In this document: in pieces, positions 25,238 to 34,002 of the stretch
Layout: each line of letters begins with the position of its first letter
Position numbering within the stretch: the first letter of the stretch is position 1
Assembly (NCBI RefSeq): GCF_028023875.1
Contig: NZ_JAQIPB010000002.1
Location: 682,001 to 746,000, forward strand
Direction of reading: 5' to 3'
Source: Xenophilus arseniciresistens
GTDB taxonomy: Bacteria > Pseudomonadota > Gammaproteobacteria > Burkholderiales > Burkholderiaceae_C
DNA: 64,000 nt
Position numbers and translations under genes: made by a program
The notes under the pieces: model-generated
The model's input: the letters and a program-made list of their open reading frames with translations, nothing else
The model's database searches: none
What the model was told of the DNA's origin: nothing

Positions 25238-26475
25238 GCGCGCGCTCCCTTCGTCTCGGTGGCCAGCGGCGCCAGCGCGCTGGCCTCCATGCCCTGCTCC
25301 GCGGCCAGTGATTTCTGCGCTTCGCGGCGGCCGGCGCTCACGGCCGGTGCAGCGTCGGGCTTGCCACGGCGCAGCCACTTGCGCACCAGGCCCACGATGC
25401 CGTCGGGCAGGAACAGCGTCACGGCGATGAACAGCGCACCGAGGAAGTACAGCCAGTACTCGGGCGCGAAGGCCGTGAGCCAGCTCTTGGCGCCATTGAC
25501 CAGCAGCGCGCCAACGATGGGGCCCACCAGCGTCGCGCGTCCGCCCACGGCGGCCCAGATCGCGATCTCGATGGAGTTGGCCGCGCTCATCTCGCCCGGG
25601 TTGATGATGCCCACCTGCGGCACGTACAGCGCACCGGCCACGCCGCACATCATGGCCGAGATGACCCAGATCGTGAGCTTGTAGGGCAGCGGGTTGTAGC
25701 CGCAGAACATGGTGCGCGACTCGGCGTCGCGGATGGCCTGCAGCACGCGGCCGAACTTGCTGCCCACCAGCCACCTTGCGAACAGGAAGAAGGCCAGCAG
25801 CGTGAGGCCCGTGAGCGCGAACAGGAACATGCGCATCTCCTGCGTGGCGATCGGGATGCCCAGGATGCGCTTGAAGTCGGTGAAGCCGTTGTTGCCGCCA
25901 AAGCCCGTCTCGTTGCGGAAGAACAGCAGCATGGCCGCGAAGGTCAGGGCCTGCGTGATGATCGAGAAGTACACGCCCTTGATGCGCGAGCGGAAGGCGA
26001 ACCAGCCGAAGACGAAAGCCACCAGGCCCGGCACCGCGACGATCAGCACCAGCGTGGCGAGGAAGCTGTCCGAAAAAGCCCAGTGCCAGGGCAGTTCCTT
26101 CCAGTCGAGGAAGACCATGAAGTCGGGCAGCTCGCTCTTGTAGTTGCCATCGCGCCCGATCTGGCGCATGAGGTACATGCCCATCATGTAGCCGCCCAGC
26201 GCGAAGAACAGGCCGTGGCCCAGGCTCAGGATGCCGGTGTAGCCCCAGATCAGGTCCATGGCCAGCGCACAGATGGCATAGCACATGATGCGGCCCAGCA
26301 GCGCGACCGTGTAGTCGCTCATGTGGAAGGCGCTGCCCTGGGGCACCAGCAGGTTGGCCACGGGCGCCAGCGCGCACACGGCGATCAGCGCGATGAAAAA
26401 AGCCGTCCAGCCGCGGCCGGTGAGCAGCGGTGCCCTGGCGGGCAGCACGACGGAGGATGCAGCGGCGCGGCTCAT
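25234..26475 (-). CDS. urtC: Urea ABC transporter permease UrtC
   Basis: LivM-type inner-membrane permease of 413 residues with about ten hydrophobic helices. Family markers are DLIWGYTGILSLGHGLFFAL, FRNETGFGGNNGFTDF and the coupling segment RDAESRTMFCGYNP. The C-terminal tail (RRGKPDAAPAVSAGRREAQK) is an extra charged cytoplasmic extension of about 40 residues. Start ATG overlaps the urtB stop (ATGA). It forms the membrane pore together with UrtB. Confidence 0.95.
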   Translation of the reverse strand: MSRAAASSVVLPARAPLLTGRGWTAFFIALIAVCALAPVANLLVPQGSAFHMSDYTVALLGRIMCYAICALAMDLIWGYTGILSLGHGLFFALGGYMMGMYLMRQIGRDGNYKSELPDFMVFLDWKELPWHWAFSDSFLATLVLIVAVPGLVAFVFGWFAFRSRIKGVYFSIITQALTFAAMLLFFRNETGFGGNNGFTDFKRILGIPIATQEMRMFLFALTGLTLLAFFLFARWLVGSKFGRVLQAIRDAESRTMFCGYNPLPYKLTIWVISAMMCGVAGALYVPQVGIINPGEMSAANSIEIAIWAAVGGRATLVGPIVGALLVNGAKSWLTAFAPEYWLYFLGALFIAVTLFLPDGIVGLVRKWLRRGKPDAAPAVSAGRREAQKSLAAEQGMEASALAPLATETKGARA

Positions 26476-28058
26476 GCTTCGCGTCCCTTGATGGCGAAGA
26501 TCCCCTGGGGACGCTTCTGGATGAAGATGATGATGAAGACCAGCACGGCGATCTTGGCGAGCACGGCGCCCGCCCAGCCTTCGATGAACTTGTTGAGCAC
26601 GCCCAGGCCCAGCGCCGCGTACACGGTGCCGGCCAGCTGGCCCACGCCGCCCATCACCACCACCATGAAGCTGTCGACGATGTAGCTCTGGCCCAGGTCC
26701 GGCCCCACGTTGCCGATCTGCGAGAGCGCGCAGCCGGCCAGGCCCGCGATGCCCGAGCCCAGCGCAAACGCATAGGTGTCGATGCGCGCCGTGTTCACGC
26801 CCATGCACGAGGCGATGGGCCGGTTCTGCGTGACGCCGCGCACGAACAGCCCCAGCCGCGTGCGGCTGATGAGCCAGGCCATGCCGGCCAGCACCAGCCC
26901 GGCGAAGATGATGATGCCGATGCGGTTCCAGGGCAGCGTGACGTTGGACATCAGCTGCAGCCCGCCGCTCATCCACGCGGGGTTTTCCACGCCCACGTTC
27001 TGCGCGCCGAAGGTGGAGCGCACCAGCTGCTGCAGCACCAGGCTGATGCCCCAGGTGGCCAGCAGCGTTTCGAGCGGGCGGCCGTAGAGGAAGCGGATCA
27101 CGCCGCGCTCGAGCACCGCGCCCATCAGCGCCGAAGCCATGAAGGCCACGGGCATGGCCGCCACCAGGTACCAGCCGAACATGGACTCCGGAAAGTAGCG
27201 CTGGAACAGGCCCTGCACCACGTAGGTGGCGTAGGCGCCGATCATGATCAGCTCGCCGTGGGCCATGTTGATCACGCCCATCAGCCCGTAGGTGATGGCC
27301 AGGCCCAGCGCGGCCAGCAGCAGCACCGAGCCCAGGCTGATGCCGCTGAACACGGCGTTCACGCGGTCGCCCCAGACCAGCATGGCGTCGATGCGCTTGA
27401 TCGAGGCCTGGATTGCGGCCTTGACGCCCGCATCGCCTTCTTCGGCCAGCCGGTTGTTCAGCAGCAGCTTGGTGGCGGGGCTGCGCTGCTCGCCCAGCGC
27501 CTTGGCGGCGGCCAGGCGCGTGGCCACGTCGTCGCTTTCCAGCGCGGAGGCCGCGCGCACCAGCGCCAGCTTGTCCTTCACGCCCGGGTCCTGCTCCTTC
27601 CTGAGCGCCGCTTCCACCAGCGGCAGGCGCGAGGCGTCGGGGTCCTTGAACAGCGCATCGGCCGCGGCGGCGCGCTCGGCCACGTCGGGGCTGCTCAGCT
27701 GCAGGGCGGCCTGCGCGGCGGCAATGGCGCCGCGCATGAGGTTGTTGTTGATGACGTCTTCGGCCTGCGCGGGCGGCTCGGCGGGCGCGCCGGTCGCGGC
27801 GTCCTGCCAGCCCTCGCCCTTCATCACGAAGACCTGCGTCTCGGTGTACTTCACGGCGTCGTCGGCCAGGGCCTGCAGCAGGGCCGCGGCCTTCTCGTCG
27901 GCAGCCAGCACGGCTTCGTTGATGGCGGCAATGCGCGAGCGCGAATCGCCGCTGGCCATGGCCAGGGCCTGCTCGGCCGTCAGTGCCCGGGCCGGCAGGG
28001 CAGCGGCGCAGCACAGCGCGACGGCGGCCAGCAGCCATCGGTACAGAGGGTTCTTCAC
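26472..28058 (-). CDS. urtB: Urea ABC transporter permease UrtB
   Basis: LivH-type permease of 528 residues. As is usual for UrtB, a signal-bearing N-terminal region of about 210 residues (MKNPLYRWLLAAVALCCAAA onward, Ala-rich, repeat-like helices) precedes the membrane part, which begins around LGSVLLLAALGLAITYGLMG. Permease markers include NMAHGELIMIGAYATY and TFGAQNVGVENP. The start codon is GTG at 28058. A hairpin in the 70-bp gap to urtA may lower expression of this and later genes relative to urtA. Confidence 0.95.
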   Translation of the reverse strand: MKNPLYRWLLAAVALCCAAALPARALTAEQALAMASGDSRSRIAAINEAVLAADEKAAALLQALADDAVKYTETQVFVMKGEGWQDAATGAPAEPPAQAEDVINNNLMRGAIAAAQAALQLSSPDVAERAAAADALFKDPDASRLPLVEAALRKEQDPGVKDKLALVRAASALESDDVATRLAAAKALGEQRSPATKLLLNNRLAEEGDAGVKAAIQASIKRIDAMLVWGDRVNAVFSGISLGSVLLLAALGLAITYGLMGVINMAHGELIMIGAYATYVVQGLFQRYFPESMFGWYLVAAMPVAFMASALMGAVLERGVIRFLYGRPLETLLATWGISLVLQQLVRSTFGAQNVGVENPAWMSGGLQLMSNVTLPWNRIGIIIFAGLVLAGMAWLISRTRLGLFVRGVTQNRPIASCMGVNTARIDTYAFALGSGIAGLAGCALSQIGNVGPDLGQSYIVDSFMVVVMGGVGQLAGTVYAALGLGVLNKFIEGWAGAVLAKIAVLVFIIIFIQKRPQGIFAIKGREA

Positions 28059-28090
28059 GTCGTCCTTGGCAAGAAAGGGGGTGCATTGCT

Positions 28091-28110
28091 CCTCTCCCCG
28101 CAGGGAGAGG
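28091..28110. promoter_or_regulatory. Hairpin in the urtA-urtB gap
   Basis: CCTCTCCC (28091-28098), loop CGCA, GGGAGAGG (28103-28110): a perfect 8-bp stem with no following U-run. Position between a binding-protein gene and its permease gene is classic for an mRNA-stabilising or attenuating hairpin that raises the amount of the binding protein. It may also be a member of a dispersed repeat family. Confidence 0.6.
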
Positions 28111-28128
28111 GAGGAAGGCCGGCGGCGC

Positions 28129-29409
28129 TTACAGCTTGGTCTTGCCGTCCGGCTCGTCCTTCTTGACGCTGTTGCCTTCGATGAAGGGGCTCCAGGGCTG
28201 GGCCTTCACGGGCGCCTTGGTCTTCCACACCACGTTGAACTGGCCGTCCGGGCGGATCTCGCCGATCAGCACGGGCTTGTGCAGGTGGTGGTTCTTGGCG
28301 TCCATGGTCAGCGTGAAGCCGCTGGGCGCCGTGAAGGTCTGGCCGGCCATGGCGGCCACCACCTTGTCGGTCTCCAGCGACTTGGCCTTCTCCACGGCCT
28401 GCTTCCACATGTGGATGCCCACGTAGGTGGCTTCCATCGGGTCGTTGGTCAGCGGCTTGGTGGACTGGCCCGGCAGCTTCTTGGCCTTGGCGTAGTCGCT
28501 CCACTGCTTAATCCAGGCCGTGTTGGTCGGGTTCTTCACGCTCATGAAGTAGTTCCACGAGGCCAGGTGGCCCACCAGCGGCTTGGGGTCCAGGCCGCGC
28601 AGCTCTTCCTCGCCCACGCTGAAGGCCACCACGGGCACATCGGTGGCCTTCAGGCCCGCGTTGCCCAGCTCCTTGTAGAAGGGCACGTTGGAGTCGCCGT
28701 TGATGGTGGAGATCACGGCCGTCTTGCCGCCGGCCGAGAACTTCTTGATGTCGGCGACGATGGTCTGGTAGTCGCTGTGGCCGAAGGGCGTGTAGCTCTC
28801 CAGGATGTCCTTGTCGGCCACGCCCTTGGCTTTCAGGAAGGCGCGCAGAATCTTGTTGGCGGTGCGCGGGTACACGTAGTCGGTGCCCAGCAGCACGAAG
28901 CGCTTGGCGCTGCCGCCGTCGGCGCTCATCAGGTATTCGACGGCGGGAATCGCCTGCTGGTTGGGCGCCGCGCCCGTGTAGAACACGTTCTTGGAAAGCT
29001 CCTCGCCCTCGTACTGCACGGGGTAGAACAGCAGCGCGTTGTTCTCTTCGTAAACCGGCAGCACCGACTTGCGGCACACCGAGGTCCAGCAGCCGAAGGT
29101 GACGTCCACCTTGTCCTGGCCGATCAGCTGCTTGGCCTTCTCGGCCGCCAGGGGCCAGTTGGAGGCGGTGTCGATCACCACGGGCTCGAGCTTCTTGCCC
29201 ATCACGCCGCCCTTGGCGTTGATCTGCTCGATGGTCATCAGCGCCATGTCCTTGAGCGCGGTCTCGGAGATGGCCATGGTGCCCGACAGGGCATGCAGCA
29301 CGCCGACCTTGATGGTCTGCTGCGCCAGCGCGGGCGTCGAACTCAAGGCCGCCAGGGTGGCCAGCGCAATGCCGGCCGTGAGCGCACGAAGGGCGAATCG
29401 GGTTTGCAT
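28129..29409 (-). CDS. urtA: Urea ABC transporter substrate-binding protein UrtA
   Basis: Periplasmic urea-binding protein of 426 residues. Signal peptide MQTRFALRALTAGIALATLA ends near ALAQ. UrtA-specific blocks are TIKVGVLHALSGTMAISET, FGCWTSVCRKSVLPVYEENN, LLFYPVQYEGEE and the FVLLGTDYVYPRTANKILRA stretch. It is the first gene of the operon; expression is probably under nitrogen control, and a perfect 16-bp palindrome at 29474-29489 lies upstream. Confidence 0.96.
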   Translation of the reverse strand: MQTRFALRALTAGIALATLAALSSTPALAQQTIKVGVLHALSGTMAISETALKDMALMTIEQINAKGGVMGKKLEPVVIDTASNWPLAAEKAKQLIGQDKVDVTFGCWTSVCRKSVLPVYEENNALLFYPVQYEGEELSKNVFYTGAAPNQQAIPAVEYLMSADGGSAKRFVLLGTDYVYPRTANKILRAFLKAKGVADKDILESYTPFGHSDYQTIVADIKKFSAGGKTAVISTINGDSNVPFYKELGNAGLKATDVPVVAFSVGEEELRGLDPKPLVGHLASWNYFMSVKNPTNTAWIKQWSDYAKAKKLPGQSTKPLTNDPMEATYVGIHMWKQAVEKAKSLETDKVVAAMAGQTFTAPSGFTLTMDAKNHHLHKPVLIGEIRPDGQFNVVWKTKAPVKAQPWSPFIEGNSVKKDEPDGKTKL

Positions 29410-29473
29410 GAGGTCTTCTCCAGGGGTTGTGACGCGATGGAGGAAGTCTCTTTGCGCCCGCATGCGCGGCCAA

Positions 29474-29489
29474 TACGCCAGCTGGCGTA
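29474..29489. promoter_or_regulatory. 16-bp perfect palindrome upstream of urtA
   Basis: TACGCCAGCTGGCGTA, fully symmetric, centred about 72 bp before the urtA ATG and 30 bp after the end of the esterase gene. Position fits an operator for the urt operon. The cognate regulator is unknown and no regulator gene is adjacent. Confidence 0.45.
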
Positions 29490-29519
29490 CAAGGGCCGCA
29501 GCCCTGCCTGAGCGGGCGA

Positions 29520-30569
<1,050 letters not shown>

Positions 30570-30650
30570 GGACGGTGTCGCGCAGCGATGTTGCAGTGCA
30601 ACACGCACCTTAACAGCTTCTTGAGGCGCTGGGCGTGGGGCGATTGCGCA

Positions 30651-31958
30651 TCAATGCACGCCGGTCCGGCAGATGTCGATGAAAGCCTGCAGGTGGGGCG
30701 CGGGCCGGCTGCTTGCGCGCGTGGCGATGCCGATGCGGCGGCTGGTTCCGGGCAGGGCCACGGGCACCACGCGCAGCAGGCCGCCGAAGTCGTTGAGCAG
30801 CACCTGCCCGCGCGAGGCGATGGCCAGCAGGCCCGACTGCATGACCAGGCTCAGGGTCATCAGCGGGCTGTTGGCCGAAAGCTGCCGCGCGGGCGGCAGC
30901 AGGCCCTGCGCCTCGAAGGCGCGATGCAGCACGCGCTCGGCCGGCGTGTGCGCCAGCGGCGCCACCCAGGGCCAGTCCAGCAGTTGGCGCAGACTCAGCT
31001 TCCTGCGCTGGGCCAGGCAGGGGTGGTCGCGGTGCGCGACCACCACCAGTTCATCGTCGAACAGCGGATGCTGCTGCACGTCGGCCGAGGGCGGCTGCGC
31101 GCGCAGGGCCCCGGCGATCACGTCGATGTCGGCACTCAGCAGCAGTTGCACCAGGTTTTCATAAGTGCCGTCCACGATGCGCACCTGCACCGCGGGGTGG
31201 CCGGCCATGAAGCGCTCCAGCGCCCGCGGCAGGAAGATGGGCACGGACAGCGGCAGCACGCCTATCACCAGTTGCCCGCGCGCCTGGCCCTGCCAGGCCG
31301 CCAGGTCGCCCTCCATGCCGCGCAGCTCCGCCACGGCCTGCTTCACGCGCAGCAGCAGCGCTTCGCCGGGCGGCGTCAGGCGCGTGCCGGAGCTGCGCTT
31401 GTAGAACAGCGTCAGCGCCAGCAGCTGCTCCAGCTCCTGCAGCGATGCATGCACCGCCGGCTGCGAAATGCCCAGCTGCAGCGCCGCCTGCGATTCGCTG
31501 CCCACGGCGGCCACCGCCACCAGCGCGCGGATCTGGCCGGCGCTGACGGCCTGCGCAAAGCGCTCGGCGCCTGCGCGGCGCGGCTGGCGCGCCGCCTCCA
31601 TCACCAGCGCCTCATGCGCGCCCTGGCGCAGGCGGTCGAAGAAGACCCGCGCGCGCGCCGCGATCTGCTCGCCCTGTGGCGTGGGCCGCATGCCACGCGT
31701 GGTGCGCTCGAACAGCGCCTGTTCGCAGGCTTCTTCCAGCCGGCCGATGGCCCGCGTCACCGCGGGCTGGGACAGGTGGACGGCCTGGGCAGCGCCCACG
31801 GTGGTGCCGTGCTCGATCACGGCCAAAAGCGCCCGCAGCCCGCGCAGCTGCATCACCAGCACCGGAAAGCCTGCCTGCGCGAAGGCCAACGAGGCTTCAT
31901 CGGCGCGCGATGCGCCAGGGCGTGCCCGCGCGGGCTCAGGCCTGGACTTGCTGGGCAT
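30651..31958 (-). CDS. LysR-type regulator with two tandem HTH domains
   Basis: 435 residues from the ATG of MPSKSRPEPAR (another possible start is the ATG at 31853). Two LysR DNA-binding domains are visible: residues ~36-96 (LRGLRALLAVIEHG, LSQPAVTRAIGRLEEA, LFERTTRGMRPTPQG) and ~138-198 (QIRALVAVAAVGSESQAA, ISQPAVHASLQELEQL, LFYKRSSGTRLTPPGEAL). A single effector domain follows (ARGQLVIGVLPLSV onward). Normal LysR proteins have one HTH and ~300 residues. It is divergent from the NTF2-like / ligA / hydrolase / pobA genes, its likely targets. Confidence 0.88.
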   Translation of the reverse strand: MPSKSRPEPARARPGASRADEASLAFAQAGFPVLVMQLRGLRALLAVIEHGTTVGAAQAVHLSQPAVTRAIGRLEEACEQALFERTTRGMRPTPQGEQIAARARVFFDRLRQGAHEALVMEAARQPRRAGAERFAQAVSAGQIRALVAVAAVGSESQAALQLGISQPAVHASLQELEQLLALTLFYKRSSGTRLTPPGEALLLRVKQAVAELRGMEGDLAAWQGQARGQLVIGVLPLSVPIFLPRALERFMAGHPAVQVRIVDGTYENLVQLLLSADIDVIAGALRAQPPSADVQQHPLFDDELVVVAHRDHPCLAQRRKLSLRQLLDWPWVAPLAHTPAERVLHRAFEAQGLLPPARQLSANSPLMTLSLVMQSGLLAIASRGQVLLNDFGGLLRVVPVALPGTSRRIGIATRASSRPAPHLQAFIDICRTGVH

Positions 31959-32065
31959 AAACAATAAGCATGCGCTGGTCTCGATCTTGATGGCGACTGC
32001 GGTTTGCGGGGACGGCAGCGCCGCACAATTGTCGGCGCACCCCAAGCCCCTCCAAAGACTCATTC

Positions 32066-32515
32066 ATGAACACCGCCCCCACCCTCGATACCTGGATCGC
32101 CAAGCTGGCCTGCCGTGAACTGATCGAGACCAGCGTGCAGCACGTGGACGACGGCAACGCGAGTGCCTTTGCCGCGCTGTTCGCGCCGGATGCGGTGCTC
32201 GTGCGGCCCAACGGCAGCCTGCTCGAGGGCCGCGCCGCCATCGAGGCAGCCTATGCGCAGCGCCCGGCCACACGGCTGACGCGCCACCTGGTCAGCAACG
32301 TGGTCGTGACCCTGACCGACGACACGCACGCCCACGCGCGCAGCTATGTGTTGCTGTGGAGCAGCGACTTGACCGAGGCCGACCCCGTCTATGGCCGCCG
32401 CGCCGATGCGCGCCAGCTGGTGGGCGAGTTCGAGGACCAGCTCAGCCGCGGCGCCGATGGCCAGTGGCAGTTGCAGCGCCGCGCGGCCCGCTTCGTGCTG
32501 CAGCACCCGGGCTGA
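32066..32515 (+). CDS. NTF2-like (SnoaL-type) protein
   Basis: 149-residue protein of the NTF2/SnoaL-like fold. It has an N-terminal helix (CRELIETSVQHVDDGNASAF) and the ALFAPDAVLVRPNGS strand typical of ring-hydroxylating-dioxygenase small-subunit-like and isomerase-like members, ending in a RRAARFVLQHPG strand. It is the first gene downstream of the divergent LysR gene (107 bp), so it is likely in that regulon. It may be a small enzyme or a binding protein for an aromatic intermediate. The catalytic residues cannot be assigned. Confidence 0.8.
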   Translation: MNTAPTLDTWIAKLACRELIETSVQHVDDGNASAFAALFAPDAVLVRPNGSLLEGRAAIEAAYAQRPATRLTRHLVSNVVVTLTDDTHAHARSYVLLWSSDLTEADPVYGRRADARQLVGEFEDQLSRGADGQWQLQRRAARFVLQHPG

Positions 32516-32650
32516 TCTGCGCGCCGCGCATCCGGCACCCTCATCCGGAGCGCATTCGAACCCCCAGGGTTTACCGCCATATCAACAAAACGCATGGGCT
32601 TGGCGCACTGCTCATTGGCCCTGGCGCGCGCGCTTTCAGATACTTTGACG

Positions 32651-32673
32651 CTCAGAACGTGTCACGTTCTCAG
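32651..32673. promoter_or_regulatory. Near-perfect palindrome upstream of ligA
   Basis: Core AGAACGTGTCACGTTCT (32654-32670) is fully symmetric around a central T, and two further base pairs match on each side after one mismatch. A TTGACG that could serve as -35 lies at 32645-32650, so a protein bound here would cover the promoter. It ends 21 bp before the ligA ATG. Confidence 0.6.
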
Positions 32674-32694
32674 CCGCTTTTTCGGGAGCCTCTG

Positions 32695-33126
32695 ATGGCC
32701 TTGGACAAACCCTATCTGGACGTGCCCGGCACCACGGTCTTCGACGCCGAACAGTCGCGCAAGGGCTACTGGCTCAACCAGTTCTGCATGAGCCTCATGA
32801 AGGCCGAGAACCGCACGCGCTTCAAGGCCGACGAGCGCGCCTACCTGGCCGAATGGCCCATGACGCAGGAGCAGCGCGAAGCGGTGCTGGCGCGCGACCT
32901 CAACCGCTGCATTGCGCTGGGTGGCAACATCTACTTCCTCGTCAAGATCGGCGCCACCGACGGCGTGAGCGTGCTCAAGATGGTGTCGACCATGAGCGGC
33001 ATGAGCGAACTCGACTACCAGAAGATGATGCTGACCGGTGGCCGCTCGCCCGAGGGCAACCGCTACCTGCACGAACAGCAGCCCGCCCCACCCGCTTGCG
33101 ACCCCACCCCGCCGGAGACACGCTGA
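32695..33126 (+). CDS. ligA: Protocatechuate 4,5-dioxygenase alpha subunit-like protein (LigA)
   Basis: 143-residue LigA-type protein, the small helical subunit of class III extradiol dioxygenases that open the ring of protocatechuate or gallate between C4 and C5. It matches through YLDVPGTTVFDAEQSRKGYW, the NRCIALGGNIYFLVKIGATDG block and the MSGMS segment. The catalytic, iron-binding beta subunit (LigB) is normally encoded directly next to it, yet none is present in this window: an alpha/beta hydrolase and pobA follow. The C-terminal tail (QQPAPPACDPTPPETR) is unusual. The enzyme can work only if a LigB is encoded elsewhere. Confidence 0.88.
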   Translation: MALDKPYLDVPGTTVFDAEQSRKGYWLNQFCMSLMKAENRTRFKADERAYLAEWPMTQEQREAVLARDLNRCIALGGNIYFLVKIGATDGVSVLKMVSTMSGMSELDYQKMMLTGGRSPEGNRYLHEQQPAPPACDPTPPETR

Positions 33127-33130
33127 CATG

Positions 33131-33210
33131 AAACTACCCCCACGCTCCCCCGCTTCGCGAGGTCCGCTGCCCCCCAAGGGGGTGCCTCAGTGCCTTCGGG
33201 CGGCCGGGCG
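33131..33210. repeat. REP-like GC-rich intergenic element
   Basis: A C-rich, partly palindromic block (CCCCCACGCTCCCCCGCTTC, then GCCCCCCAAGGGGG) fills the gap between ligA and the hydrolase gene. It resembles the dispersed intergenic repeat common in Comamonadaceae genomes, as recalled. No second copy is visible in this window, so the repeat status rests on memory of the family. Confidence 0.5.
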
Positions 33211-33218
33211 CCACTGAC

Positions 33219-33956
33219 ATGAACGCTTTCCAGAAACCCACCCTGCTGCTGCTGCCCGGCCTGCTGTGCGACCACGCCGTGTGGCGCGAGCAGCAGGCCG
33301 CCCTGGCCGACGAGGTGGACAGCCTGGTCATCGACTACGGCCAGGCCGACAGCATCGAGGCCATGGCCCGCCTGGCGCTGTCGCAGGTGCGCTCGCCCGT
33401 CTTCTCGGTGGCCGGCCATTCGATGGGCGGGCGCGTGGCGCTGGAGATCGCGCGCCTGGCGCCGCAGCGGCTGCAGCGCATCGCGCTGATGGACACCGGC
33501 ATGGACCCCATTGCCGAAGGCGCGGCCGGCGAGCGCGAGATCCAGGGCCGCATGAGCCTGCTGAACACCGCGCGCGAAAGCGGCATGCGCGCCATGGGCC
33601 AGGCCTGGGCCCGCGGCATGGTGCATGGCGAGCGGCTGGACACGCCGCTGTTCGAGGAGATCCTGGCCATGATCGAGCGCAAGACGCCCGACATCTTCGC
33701 GGCCCAGCTCAAGGCGCTGATCGCGCGCCCCGACGCGCGCGGCGTGCTGGCCGATCTGCAATGCCCCACGCTGCTGCTGTGCGGCCGCGAAGACGCCTGG
33801 AGCCCGCTGGCGCGCCACGAGGACATGCACGCGCGCGTGCCGGGCTCCACGCTGGTCGTGGTGGAGCACAGCGGCCACATGAGCACCATGGAACAGCCGG
33901 CCGCCGTGACGCAGGCCCTGCGCGACTGGCTGGCCCAGCCCGCGCGCCTGGCCTGA
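33219..33956 (+). CDS. Alpha/beta hydrolase
   Basis: 245-residue alpha/beta hydrolase. Oxyanion region LLLPGLLCDHAVW, nucleophile elbow AGHSMGG (Ser), acid in LLCGREDAWSP, and His in EHSGHMSTMEQP. The order and spacing match carboxylesterases, lactonases and ring-cleavage-product hydrolases. It sits between ligA and pobA, so it may hydrolyse an ester or a lactone in the same aromatic pathway (inference). pobA follows 46 bp downstream. Confidence 0.88.
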   Translation: MNAFQKPTLLLLPGLLCDHAVWREQQAALADEVDSLVIDYGQADSIEAMARLALSQVRSPVFSVAGHSMGGRVALEIARLAPQRLQRIALMDTGMDPIAEGAAGEREIQGRMSLLNTARESGMRAMGQAWARGMVHGERLDTPLFEEILAMIERKTPDIFAAQLKALIARPDARGVLADLQCPTLLLCGREDAWSPLARHEDMHARVPGSTLVVVEHSGHMSTMEQPAAVTQALRDWLAQPARLA

Positions 33957-34002
33957 GCCGCGGCCACGCGCGCCCCTTCACCGCCAACCCACAGAGACTG
34001 CC

